Shown here piece after piece: positions 11,562 through 20,379 of a stretch of DNA of 64,000 nucleotides. The notes beneath the pieces were generated by a model, which ran no database searches, was not told the DNA's origin, and saw nothing but the letters and a program-made list of their open reading frames with translations. The stretch spans positions 1 to 64,000 of the forward strand of contig JAVLUZ010000521.1 of NCBI GenBank assembly GCA_036768485.1. The letters run 5' to 3'. The DNA is from Mermis nigrescens (lineage: Eukaryota > Nematoda > Enoplea > Mermithida > Mermithidae). Position 1 is the stretch's first letter; each line of letters opens with the position of its first letter. A program made the position numbers and the translations under genes.

Positions 11562-13108
11562 GTAGTGTTATTTTGATATACCAAAAATAAATTTTGGTAT
11601 GATTTTGGTAGGCACTTGTTGGACTACCAATATCATATTTTAATTCTGAGAATTTTGGTATATCATATTCTTATCATATTAAAACTCCGGAAAATGTGAA
11701 AATATTTTTGATATAATTTTGGTATAATTTTGGTACAAAGTGGTAGCACTTCTTTCCTTCTTTCGCTCTATACCTTACCTGCAAATTTCGAAGCATGATG
11801 CAGTAGGTATTTTCCAGGTCATATCTTCATAATACATACTTAAGTATGCATACAGTATCGGTACCTACTTAATTATGTATGTACCTATACCCAACCAAGC
11901 CACCTCGCCTATTGTACATATGTATACTGTAGAGTCCGTTAAGGGACACAATTAGCGCAGTGTAGTATGATTGAGTGACATCCTGTCGAAATTGATAAAT
12001 GCATAACTTTTGGCAAGCTCAGCTCATTAAGGGTGGCCTAGATCTGGGAGATTTCAAAATCTCAGTTAGGTCAGTAAGTATGTACCACAACACATGACAT
12101 TGACCCATCAAATTATACTTGTTTTCTCGATTCTTGTTTGCCACCTGTATTGTTTACCGTTGTGATTCGCTAATAGTGATCATAGGTGCACAGCATACGT
12201 GGGCAGCAAGAACATTCTGGGTGAAAGCAAGATTTTTCAAAAGGTGAAAAAATGACCTTAAAAATAGTGGTACGGCGAAAAAATACCATTTTTCAACGTT
12301 CCTCATCGAGCACTATCCATTGGCATCAAGAAATTGCGAAAAAAACAAAAAATTTCAAAAATTGAATTCTGGGGGGGGGGGTATTTTGATTTCTGGGGGG
12401 TATTTTGGTTTCTCGGGGGGTGCATACCCCTAAACCCCCCCACGCTCAGGTGTGGTGCACAGCATGGGCGATTTGGGGCAGGGGTCAAGAATTCAGCTTT
12501 TGGGCCAAAATGACCTCAATAACTTGCATAAGCGCTTAAATAGCCTTAAAACCACAATATTACACTGTTTCTGGTCAATTTGGAACACTTGAAGAAAATT
12601 TTTAATTTGCATCCGGTTTTAGCCTTCATTTTGCCTCATTTTCCCTACAAAATTTTCCATCTTCCTATTCTGGGTGGTCTAGACCCCACATCCCCACGCA
12701 CATGTCTGATCGTTATTCCGAAATCTTGTTATTTGACGAAAAGTGAAAGGAATTTATGTAATTTTGTAACTTAATCTCGTAAATTTTGACAAGTTTTATA
12801 CATATATGAAAATTTTTTAAACAGCGTCTGGAAAATGCTTGTGCCTTTCCTCGAAAAATATTGATTACTTGCATTAGTCGTTTTGACTTTGATATACAAT
12901 AAACGAGTCTTAATTACCTGTATTTTGCTATAGGTATACATACATATGTACTTACCTACCAAAAGTATATTAAATATATACCAAATATCAAAAATATATC
13001 ATATTTTAAATGAAAAATAGCAGAATATCATATTTATATCATATTAAAACTAAGTCAACTATACCAATATCATATTTTAATTATTTTTGGGCTACCAAAA
13101 TAACACTA
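11562..13108. mobile_element. Non-autonomous TIR element inserted in a Polinton capsid gene
   Basis: The left end TAGTGTTATTTTGATA (11563-11578) is the inverse of the right end TACCAAAATAACACTA (13093-13108). Both ends also carry subterminal TATCATATT...ATATTAAAAC blocks. The interior is AT-rich and non-coding and contains a MITE at 12194-12454. Immediately right of it the Polinton capsid reading frame resumes, so the element interrupts or abuts that gene. The left flank is the gap, so the TSD cannot be checked. Confidence 0.55.
12194..12454 (+). mobile_element. G-tract hAT MITE, copy 1
   Basis: Starts CATACGTGGGCAGC and ends CACGCTCAGGTGTG, with an 8-bp target duplication GTGCACAG (12186-12193 and 12455-12462). 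The body has the family's conserved middle (CATTGGCATCAAGAAATTGC region), then poly-G runs separated by TATTTTGATTTCT. Ten members occur in this window; see the other entries. Confidence 0.9.
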
Positions 13109-13369
13109 ATTGCTAAAGAGGACAATAAAGGAAACAATATAACTCGAGAAGGGTTCAACGATGGTCAGTGCTTTTTTGCATTTGATCTCACTCCCGACGA
13201 AGATGACGGCGCCCATTGGGATCTAATTAGGGAAGGTACGACTAGCATTGAAATTTCCTTTGCAGAAAAAATTCCAGATACAGGTATCGAAGTAGTAGTT
13301 TACGCCGAATTTGATAATTTAGTAATGTTAGATAAGCATCGAAATGTAATATTTGATTATACTGCTTAA
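13109..13369 (+). pseudogene. Polinton major capsid protein, C-terminal fragment
   Basis: About 86 residues remain. The block FAFDLTPDEDDGAHWDLI, followed by an IEISFAEKIPDTGIEVVVYAEF stretch, matches the conserved C-terminal part of the double-jelly-roll major capsid protein of insect Polintons, as I know that family. This protein would form the icosahedral shell. The upstream part of the reading frame (13010-13108) belongs to the inserted TIR element, and a full-length family member would be several hundred residues longer. The fragment ends at a TAA three bases before the protease start, consistent with the usual capsid-protease gene packing. It cannot make a complete capsid protein as it stands. 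Confidence 0.7.
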
Positions 13370-13372
13370 AAG

Positions 13373-13881
13373 ATGAATACTATTCAGCTAATTAACGTTT
13401 TAAACAGCGACCAGGCGGTTGGTCGAGTTTTTTGTGGAGTTTTTCCGAACGATAAACTACCACCAATTTTTAGTAAACCATCTGCATTAGTTATGAATAC
13501 AGACCCTAGTAATCTGCCCGGCTCCCACTGGGTATGCTTGTTTTTCGATGCAAATGATAAATGCGAATATTTCGATAGCTACGGACTATCGCCTAGTGAA
13601 AAAACGCGCGAGTACGTACTAAAATATGCATCACAGTTAAAATATAATAAAAAATGTGTGCAGAAACCTCTAACATCTACGTGCGGACAATTGTGCGTAT
13701 ATTTTTTAGTATGGCGCTGCAGAGAAGTGCCTATGAAATTGATTTTACAAAGTTTAGAAAAAGCTTTTCTGATGAATTCGTTACCGGTTTTGTAAATAGT
13801 CTATTTAAGCTCAGCACAACAGTAGTAAATGAAGAATTTCTAGTTAATCAAATTGCTAATCAATGGATCAATTTTATGTAA
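13373..13881 (+). pseudogene. Adenovirus-type maturation protease (Polinton PRO), one frameshift
   Basis: The reading frame from ATG 13373 shows the adenain-family catalytic set: His52 in GSHWVCLFF, Asp68 in EYFDSYG, Gln97 and Cys104 in STCGQLC. Gln to Cys spacing is seven residues, as in adenain. In Polintons this enzyme is thought to process capsid proteins. Near 13735 the frame is broken. The frame reading IDFTKFRKSF (to 13881) carries the natural-looking C-terminus, while the original frame ends early at 13795. A one-base indel is the simplest reason. All catalytic residues lie before the break. The intact C-terminal frame overlaps the next gene's start by 19 bases. Confidence 0.8.
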
Positions 13882-14612
13882 CATTACCCAGTAACACTGT
13901 TAGCGATAAACAAAATACCCCATCTGAATTTACCGTACATTTGCCACAAAAAATTAAATTGACTGGAGATTGGGAATGTGGTCTATGTCAGCTAATCTAC
14001 CCACACAATTGGGAAACGCTAAAAACTGAAAAAACTGATATTCATATAACAGACGCTGATGACGACGATCATGTAATTAAGATACCGCTAGGGTGTTACG
14101 ACTCAATACATGAATTTGTTGAGACGATGCAATTCTGCCTTCTAAATGGGGGCGAAATTGTGAAAAAGGGAATATTTTTTAAATACTTTAGTACGATAAA
14201 GCGAGTACAAACAATAGTGTACAGTGAATTTGTAAAATCAGTAACATTACCACCAGAAATAACCAAAATTTTAGGGTTTCAAGATAAAATAACGAAATCA
14301 GTATGGGGCGTTAATGAACCAAACATGCACGTTGGGGGCATTGAAGTATTGTACATTTACGCAAATATTTTGGAACCACAAATTGTTGGAGATGTGGCGG
14401 CTCCCTTATTACGAATTGTTAACGTAGAAGGGTCCTACCCCAATATTATCGATAAAACCTTCGACTTTCCTCACTACGTACCTGTCCTAGTTAAAGATAT
14501 TTCAAGTATTGAAATTAATATTAAAGACGATTTAGATGAATTTGTTCCATTTATTTCGGGGAAAGTGATTGTCAAATTGCATTTCCGAAAAATTAAACCG
14601 TCCTACTTTTAA
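13863..14612 (+). CDS. Probable Polinton minor capsid (penton-like) protein
   Basis: An uninterrupted 249-residue frame from ATG 13863. The N-terminus (FYVTLPSNT, then EFTVHLPQKI and GDWECGLCQLIYPHNW) matches my recollection of the conserved start of the protein encoded next to PRO in insect Polintons. That protein is predicted to be a single-jelly-roll minor capsid or penton. It has no signal peptide or membrane segment. Its start overlaps the end of the protease frame, and its stop lies 48 bp before the TBP start. The frame is complete, unlike its two upstream neighbours. The functional name is from family knowledge; a profile search would be needed to confirm it. Confidence 0.6.
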   Translation: MDQFYVTLPSNTVSDKQNTPSEFTVHLPQKIKLTGDWECGLCQLIYPHNWETLKTEKTDIHITDADDDDHVIKIPLGCYDSIHEFVETMQFCLLNGGEIVKKGIFFKYFSTIKRVQTIVYSEFVKSVTLPPEITKILGFQDKITKSVWGVNEPNMHVGGIEVLYIYANILEPQIVGDVAAPLLRIVNVEGSYPNIIDKTFDFPHYVPVLVKDISSIEINIKDDLDEFVPFISGKVIVKLHFRKIKPSYF

Positions 14613-14615
14613 GGA

Positions 14616-14650
14616 TATAAATACTCGTGTTTTTCAATTAATTATCATTA
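14616..14650 (+). promoter_or_regulatory. Core promoter of the TBP-like gene (TATA box plus initiator)
   Basis: TATAAATA at 14616-14623 is followed by TCATTA at 14645-14650. Taking the A of TCATT (14647) as the start site, the first T of the TATA box is at -31, the canonical arthropod spacing. The predicted leader is only about 13 nt before ATG 14660. The site sits in the 48-bp gap after the minor capsid stop. It would be bound by TBP, so the gene could respond to its own product. Confidence 0.55.
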
Positions 14651-14659
14651 TTAATCAAA

Positions 14660-15193
14660 ATGGCTACGATTGTGAACGTCGTTTCAACAGCTCGGCTTTC
14701 CACAAAACCCCTAAATTTATACAAAATTAAGAAAAGTTGCGATGGGGTAGAGTTCGATCATAAGCGTTTCAATGCTATGATTATTAGATTAAAAGAACCT
14801 AAAGCAACAGGTTTGTTATTTAATTCGGGAAAATTAGTTTGTGTAGGTGCAAGGAGCGTACAAGAAAATAACATTGCAAACGAGAAAATTTGCAAATTAT
14901 TACAAACTAGTGAATATAAGCTACAACTTACCACTCATAAAATCCATAACGTCGTTGGCTCTGGCAATATCCATAGGCGAATAAACGTACCATCTTTCGC
15001 TAGAGCTTATCGCAAAATTGTTGAGTATGAACCCGAGTTGTTTTGCGCCGCAAAACTTACATTCCCAGATAGCAGAGCTACGGCGCTCATTTTCAGTTCT
15101 GGCAAGATCGTAATCACAGGTCTAAAAACTGAGTCGCAAGTACACCGATTTTATAAAAACGTTATTTTTCTCATAAGCCCTTTCCACATATGA
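14660..15193 (+). CDS. TATA-box-binding protein homologue carried by a Polinton
   Basis: Complete, intronless 177-residue frame covering just the TBP core. Two direct repeats are visible: residues about 4-90 and 94-177. All four DNA-intercalating phenylalanines are kept: Phe37 (KRF), Phe54 (LLFNSGK), Phe128 (YEPELF) and Phe145 (LIFSSGK). The paired asparagines are Asn6 (IVNVVST) and Asn97 (KIHNVVG). It lacks the long N-terminal arm of cellular TBP and ends near the normal TBP C-terminus. TBP bends TATA DNA and nucleates RNA polymerase initiation. Here it follows three Polinton capsid/protease genes on the same strand with its own TATA box, so it reads as part of the element. Divergent stretches (residues 68-93 and 129-138) argue against a recent copy of the host gene. 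A processed host pseudogene is the main alternative. Confidence 0.85.
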   Translation: MATIVNVVSTARLSTKPLNLYKIKKSCDGVEFDHKRFNAMIIRLKEPKATGLLFNSGKLVCVGARSVQENNIANEKICKLLQTSEYKLQLTTHKIHNVVGSGNIHRRINVPSFARAYRKIVEYEPELFCAAKLTFPDSRATALIFSSGKIVITGLKTESQVHRFYKNVIFLISPFHI

Positions 15194-15293
15194 GGTTATG
15201 TGTACATATAGGTTATATGTATCTGAGCAATATGTGATTAATCATACTACCTATACAGCACTTGTTGTGACCTGATCACAGCATTTTTAAATT

Positions 15294-15303
15294 AATAAAT
15301 AAA
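15294..15303 (+). terminator. Candidate polyadenylation signals downstream of the TBP-like gene
   Basis: Overlapping AATAAA hexamers at 15294-15299 and 15298-15303, about 100 bp after the TBP-like stop. They could end its transcript. Another AATAAA is at 15368-15373. Confidence 0.4.
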
Positions 15304-15674
15304 AAGTAGGTATGTAGTCTATAAAAGAAATGTCTATTCAGTGTAAACGCCCTTGGAATGTATAGAGAATAAAGTTTTTCTAGCGACACTTTGTCTAGTC
15401 TAGTGGTAGAACGTGGAACTTACGATTTAAAAACCTGAGGTTCGATTCTTGAAGGCATCAAATTTTATCAAAGACGAAAATGTTCTGAAATGATTAAAAT
15501 TGCTCCTTTATCAGTGAATGGTGTATCAAAAATTATGTGAACCAGATTCTGAAGAGTTTGTGAAGTTGATTAGTTTAGTACGAGTGATGGTGAATCATAC
15601 TTTTGAGTTAAACCCGTGAAAATGATGTTTCAAGTCTCCTTTACATTCGACCGAATTGCAGAGAAAATGCTCAG
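15304..15674 (+). other. Intergenic DNA with a decayed tRNA-like sequence
   Basis: Around 15390-15460 there is an A-box-like TAGTCTAGTGGTAGAAC and a B-box-like GAGGTTCGATTCTTG, the order and spacing of a tRNA. The T arm has one mismatch, the D arm pairs poorly and the acceptor ends do not pair, so it is a tRNA pseudogene or SINE remnant. The rest shows no gene. Confidence 0.35.
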
Positions 15675-15696
15675 GCTGAACAGCCTGGGCCCCCGA

Positions 15697-15796
15697 GCTA
15701 GCTCGCCCCAGCTAGCTCTGGGACTCCAAGGGGTATGGCCCGACCCCCTCCCCCAGGGCTAGCTCGCCCCAGCTTGCCCTGGTACTACAAGGGGTA
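15697..15796. repeat. GC-rich tandem duplication at the element 1 junction
   Basis: Two 39-bp units, 15697-15735 and 15758-15796, share GCTAGCTCGCCCCAGCT and ACAAGGGGTA or CCAAGGGGTA. They are far more GC-rich than the surroundings and lie just before the point where retroelement gag homology starts. They may mark a rearrangement junction. Confidence 0.6.
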
Positions 15797-15914
15797 CAGT
15801 GCACTTGTGCCTTCAAGTACAAGTGTACTGAGCTCGGCGCTTTGCGCCTATGCTTCAACATGTAGTATGTTTCAGCACGGAGACTCCAGAAGGTCCAGCT
15901 GTACTACTCACTTA

Positions 15915-17190
15915 AATCCGCCACCGCTGCAATATTTTCCGCCTACTGGCGAAACAGTTCCGAATAATTATGTACCAAATCCTGCGAATCTCGAAATACC
16001 ACTTATTAATCCTATTTTGCATTCTTCAAATATCGAAGTGCAACCTCTCGAAATAAATTTATCTGGCATAAATAATGAATCTGCTATTGTGCAAAATGAA
16101 TCTGCGCCTTTATCTGAGTCATCTACAAGGAGACGTCACATAAAATTTTCTGACAAAAGCTCGACGAGTAGCTACAATCGTCCATGTAGTCGTCGCTCGC
16201 GTCGCAAAAGTAAATCGCGCCAACGTTGTCATCGTCATAATTCGGACTCTTCATCTGAAGGCTCGTATGGTAAATTGCATCTCACTGATTCTTTAAATCG
16301 CGGACACTTTTTAGCACAAATGCAAATTGCAATTGCAAATAAAAAATTTTTTGATGCCGATAAAACTGATATACGAGGATATCTCGCTGAATTTGAGTCA
16401 CTGGCCGATACCTATGATATCGATAAAGCTGATCGCTTGAAATTTATGACAGCATTTCTCGATTCTTATGCTTCACGTTTATTCCATTCGTTACCTGCTG
16501 AGATAAAACAATCTTATTCCAAAACGAAACAAGCGTTAATAGTTTAATTTTGTCCAATGGACGCCGGAATGCTTTTTAATTGTTTTTTGACACATAAACA
16601 GCAGCCTAACAAATTGGTTAAAGCTTATTACCTCGCGCTTTGCAAAGACTTAATAAAAGCTGATCCTTATCTTGAAGTCGACTTGCATCATTTCAATTAT
16701 TTATTGCGACATCAATTGAAACAAGGTTTATTACTGCACATTTTGAAAGAGGCATATCATAAAAAACCTAGAGCATCACTGGCTGAATTTTTGGATAACG
16801 CGTTAAATGCTGAATTCGCTGAATCAGGAATTTGAGGATGATAAACAAGCAATAACACCGTATGTATTGGTAACAGCCGCTCCTGTAGGAAGCGCAATAA
16901 CTAAAGATACATCTTACGTGTCTAACCAAAATGAGCCAGATTGCTCGCGACAAAAAACGTTTCATTGCTCATCGCGTGCTGAAAAGCCAGAAAATTCTTC
17001 TCATAAATTTTGCACCTTTTGCAAGCGCATAGGTCATATCTATGATGAATGTTTTACGCATCAGCGACAAGAAGCGTCTAATAATAATTATACTCAGTCC
17101 GATCAAAATAATAACAATTCCATGGCTCGCAATCACAGCCAATCGCGTTCTTTTTGCACCAAAATCGTTTGCCATTGCGTTTGAATTCAC
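15915..17190 (+). pseudogene. Element 1 gag remnant (CCHC knuckle)
   Basis: The frame up to 16547 starts with NPPPLQYFPP-like sequence shared with element 2, then an Arg/Ser-rich segment (RRSRRKSKSRQR) and the capsid-like region. A frame change near 16550 leads to YYLALCKDLIKADP, and another near 16810 to the zinc knuckle CTFCKRIGHIYDEC (C-x2-C-x4-H-x4-C). Gag would assemble particles and bind the RNA. Two frameshifts make it non-functional. The stretch upstream of 15915 that is open in the same frame is unrelated junction DNA. Confidence 0.8.
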
Positions 17191-17239
17191 AAAATTGACA
17201 TCGTTCTCAATCGCGATTTTGTAATTCTAGTCAATATCC

Positions 17240-18350
17240 CTCATTCAATTATGCGAATAATGATAATCGCTTTGAATCTAAGCAAGCACAACCAAATTTT
17301 AGGCAAAATCGCAATGATTACCATCAAAATTTGCGTGCTAATTATCAAAATTCAGCATTACGGTAATCGCTATACCAATCAGTTGCAACAAAACGCACCT
17401 TTTGTGCAGTTCCCTAACAAACAGCGTGGAACATATTATAATTCGAACTATCGCAACAACAATGGGTTTAATCGCCCATACGTCACATATACTGTGGATA
17501 ACCAACCCACTGTAAACGCGCCCCCACTGCAGCCAACCCTTACGTCTCCTAATCATACGTGGGCAGCAAGAAATTTCTGGGGGGGTGTGCAAGATTTTTT
17601 GAAGGTCAAAAAATGGCCTTAAAAATGGGGTATGGTGATAAAAACACCATTTTTCGACGTTTCTCATCAAGCACTATCCATTGGCGTCAAAAAATTGCGA
17701 AAAAAGCGAAAAAAATTTTCAAAAATTGAATTCTGGGGGGGGGGGTATTTTGATTTCTGGAGGGGAAGGGGGTATTTTGGTTTCTGGGGGTGCATGCCCC
17801 CAAACCACGCCCAGGTGTGCTCCTAATGATGTAAACACGGTTACTGCAAAAGGGCTAGAAACTAGCACGCGTTCTAATTTATTCACGTCACAAGAATTTC
17901 TCAAAGAGTACGAACGCTTACAGCGTCGTCTCTGCAATTTATGAAAAAATAAATTCGCCTCCAGTTAAAACCATCGATCCAAATATTCCTATCGTAAGCC
18001 ATGCTGGGACAAATTTGCCCACTATTCTCGTTAAAGTATCATGGCATAGACGTACCCGCTCTCATAGATACAGGTTCACAGGTCACCATGATGACCACGT
18101 CTGCATTTTTGCGTCTTGGCTTTAACTTACCACCTAAACAAGTCTCTCAAGTTGTTCATGGCGTAGGTGAAATAACCGCAGTAGTTTGATATAAAGTAAA
18201 TATGACTCTCACTGTCGCTGAACAATCTATCTCTACCACAGTAGCTATCATAGATCATTTGCCGGAAGACATGCTCTTGGGATATGATTTTTGTGAATCC
18301 GCACTCATGTGAGTTAATCCTATCAAACGTTGTGCTTTTATAAATGGCAT
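17240..18350 (+). pseudogene. Element 1 pol N-terminus: Asn/Tyr/Gln-rich linker and aspartic protease
   Basis: The linker (about 17380-17555) corresponds to the Asn/Tyr-rich start of element 2 pol. It is split by the 266-bp MITE at 17554-17819 and resumes as NLFTSQEFLKEYERLQRRL. The retropepsin motif ALIDTGSQVTMM follows near 18058-18093, with the active Asp-Thr-Gly intact. Stops at 17941 (TGA in frame), 18187 and near 18310 break the frame. This enzyme would cleave the Gag-Pol precursor. Confidence 0.8.
17554..17819 (+). mobile_element. G-tract hAT MITE, copy 2, inserted in element 1 pol
   Basis: CATACGTGGGCAGC start, CACGCCCAGGTGTG end, and a perfect 8-bp duplication CTCCTAAT (17546-17553 and 17820-17827). 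Removing it and one TSD copy brings the two halves of the pol linker back together, confirming insertion into the retroelement after that element had arrived. Confidence 0.95.
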
Positions 18351-18363
18351 AAAAATTAATCTG

Positions 18364-19389
18364 TTGTCATCATACAAAAAATTGCAATTTTGCGCGAAAC
18401 TCAACACGACTACCTCTGGTGTTGTGTGTGTGCATGTTTTGTTGCCTGAGCCTGTAATTATACAACCTCGGCATGAATTAATCACACCTGGCTATATCAG
18501 TCATGGTTCTTGTGATTTCAATTTTGCATTATTCGAACCGAATCCCAATTTTATGGAAAAAACTTCACTTTTTGTTGCTCCATCTATAGCCGATGCTTCA
18601 CAACCTGTAATCCCTGTTCGCGTTTGTAACATCTCTAAAGCGCCAATTCGCATCGACTCTGGTGATATAATAGGTTCTTTAACCCCTGATGCCGAAGTCG
18701 TGTCTCATGTCTCAAATTTTGATGATAGGACACCTGAGCTTTTTGCGTCAATAAATAAAGCTTTAAACGGCTCCGCCGTTGATTCTCGACAACAGCAACA
18801 AATTTGTGAACTTTGCTTAAAATACGACTCTATTTTTGCTTTAAAAAATGAGCCTCTCGGACGTACCCCTTTGATGAAACATCATATTGATACAGGGGAC
18901 AATCCACCCATTGTGGGGAAAACTTATCGTGTTGAGCATTCTAGAAGAGAATCTATGCAAAAAATCATAAATGAAATGCTTGCAGATAAAATTATTCGGC
19001 CTACGACAAGTCCATGGGCAAGTCCATTGTTTCTCATAGGAAAAAAGGACGGTTCCCTAAGACCTGTTGTCGATTACCGCCATTTAAATGACGTAACTAA
19101 AACGCAAGTTTACCCTCTTCCTCAACTTGACGATTATTTCGATACCTTAGGCTCTGCCGCGTATTTTAGCACGTTAGATCTAAAATCCGGTTACTGGCAA
19201 ATTCCTCTCGACAATAAATCTCGCAAAAAAACTGCATTTATATGCCCTGTTGGCCATTACAAATTTGAAGTTTTACCTTTTGGTTTAAAAAATGCGCCCA
19301 CAGATTTTCATAGGCTAATGGAGCTTGTGCTCGCCGGTCTCAATTGGAAATCTTGCCTTGTTTATATCAATGATATAATCATTTTTTAG
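18364..19389 (+). pseudogene. Element 1 reverse transcriptase with a damaged active site
   Basis: A 341-residue frame aligned with element 2 RT: SPWASPLFLIGKKDGSLRPV fingers, LDLKSGYWQIPL with the first catalytic Asp, FEVLPFGLKNAP, then the box that should read Tyr-Ile-Asp-Asp. Here it reads VYINDIIIF, so the first Asp of the pair is Asn, and a TAG stop follows at 19387-19389. RT copies the element RNA into DNA. The Asn change and the stop mean this copy cannot do so. Confidence 0.85.
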
Positions 19390-20373
19390 CGCACGTTTAA
19401 AGAACATTTAAAAGATCTTGAAAATGTCTTCATTGCTCTAAAAAACGCAAACTTACGAGTCAAGCCTGATAAATGCCATCTCGCTCATGCTGAAGTAAAA
19501 TTTCTTGGCCATAGTATAAGTTCATTGGGCATTGCTCCTGATATGTCTAAAGTCGCAGACTTAGTCGCGTTTCCTGTACCAAAAACCGTTAAATCTTTGC
19601 AGAAATTCCTTGGTTTAGTCCAATGGTTTAAGAAATTTGTTAAAGATCTCGCTAAAATTGCTAAACCATTATTCCATCTTCTTCGCAAAGATGTCAAATT
19701 TTGCTGGAAGGCCGAACACCAAACCGCTTTTGAGCTTCTTAAAAAAGCATTTACGTCCCCACCAATTTTGCAATTACCAAAATTTGACAACGAGCACCAA
19801 TTTGTCTTAACAACTGATGCAAGTAACTATGCGTTAGGTGCTATTTTGACTCAAAAACACTTACCATCAAAAAGTCGTTTCATTCTTAGCTACGCTAGTC
19901 GCGTGCTAAATTCTGCCAAATGTAATTATGCTACATTGGAGAAAGAAGCGCTAGCAGTAGTGTGGGCCATCAAGCATTATTGACATTATCTATACGGTAA
20001 AAAATTCATTGTCGAAACCGATCATCAAGCATTAACTTGGTTAGTAAATGTAAAAGACCCATTGAGTCGTTTACGCCGTTGGGGTCTCAAATTACAAGAG
20101 TACGAATATAATATCGTGTATGTTCCTGGCGCATATAACTGCGCAGCGGATCTCTTATCACAACATCCTAAGTACGATCATGCAGAACGCAAATATAAAC
20201 TCAAATGTAAAAATGTTGTTAACATTGCAAATTTAGACTCGGAAGACTCTGAATCCGAGGACGAATCGGTTCCACCGGACCAATCACGCAATAATACGCC
20301 TAATGCAACAAATAATAATCCTAATTCACAAACTAATAATCCTACTGCGCCCAATCGATCCAACAAATTCTAA
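19390..20373 (+). pseudogene. Element 1 RT connection and RNase H
   Basis: The frame continues after the stop with the RT thumb (KCHLAHAEVKFLGH region, 19470-19510). RNase H follows: LTTDASNYALGAIL (near 19806), EKEALAVVWAIKHY (near 19940), a TGA at 19981, VETDHQAL (near 20012) and the C-terminal AYNCAADLLSQHPKY. The catalytic acidic residues are present. RNase H removes the RNA strand of the hybrid. The internal stop makes it a pseudogene. Confidence 0.8.
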
Positions 20374-20379
20374 ACCACC

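Larger units (their letters stand above)
13109..15306 (+). mobile_element. Polinton/Maverick fragment, truncated
   Basis: Four consecutive same-strand genes: the C-terminus of a major capsid protein, an adenovirus-type cysteine protease, a probable minor capsid protein and a TBP homologue. Spacing is tight (4-bp gap, overlap, 48-bp gap), as in Polintons. The polymerase B, integrase, packaging ATPase and terminal inverted repeats are not in the window. The left side is lost to a TIR element and the assembly gap. The right side gives way to unrelated DNA before the retroelement. The family assignment rests on the capsid and protease signatures. Confidence 0.75.

Noticed and set aside
12361..12431. 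A CRISPR-like array from repeated poly-G units
   Set aside because: Units are adjacent low-complexity modules inside a MITE, with no unique spacers, in a eukaryotic genome.
15390..15460. A functional tRNA gene
   Set aside because: A and B boxes are recognisable, but acceptor ends do not pair and the D and T arms have mismatches.
16768..17190. Reverse-strand frames over element 1 gag
   Set aside because: They oppose the zinc-knuckle coding region and show no conservation.
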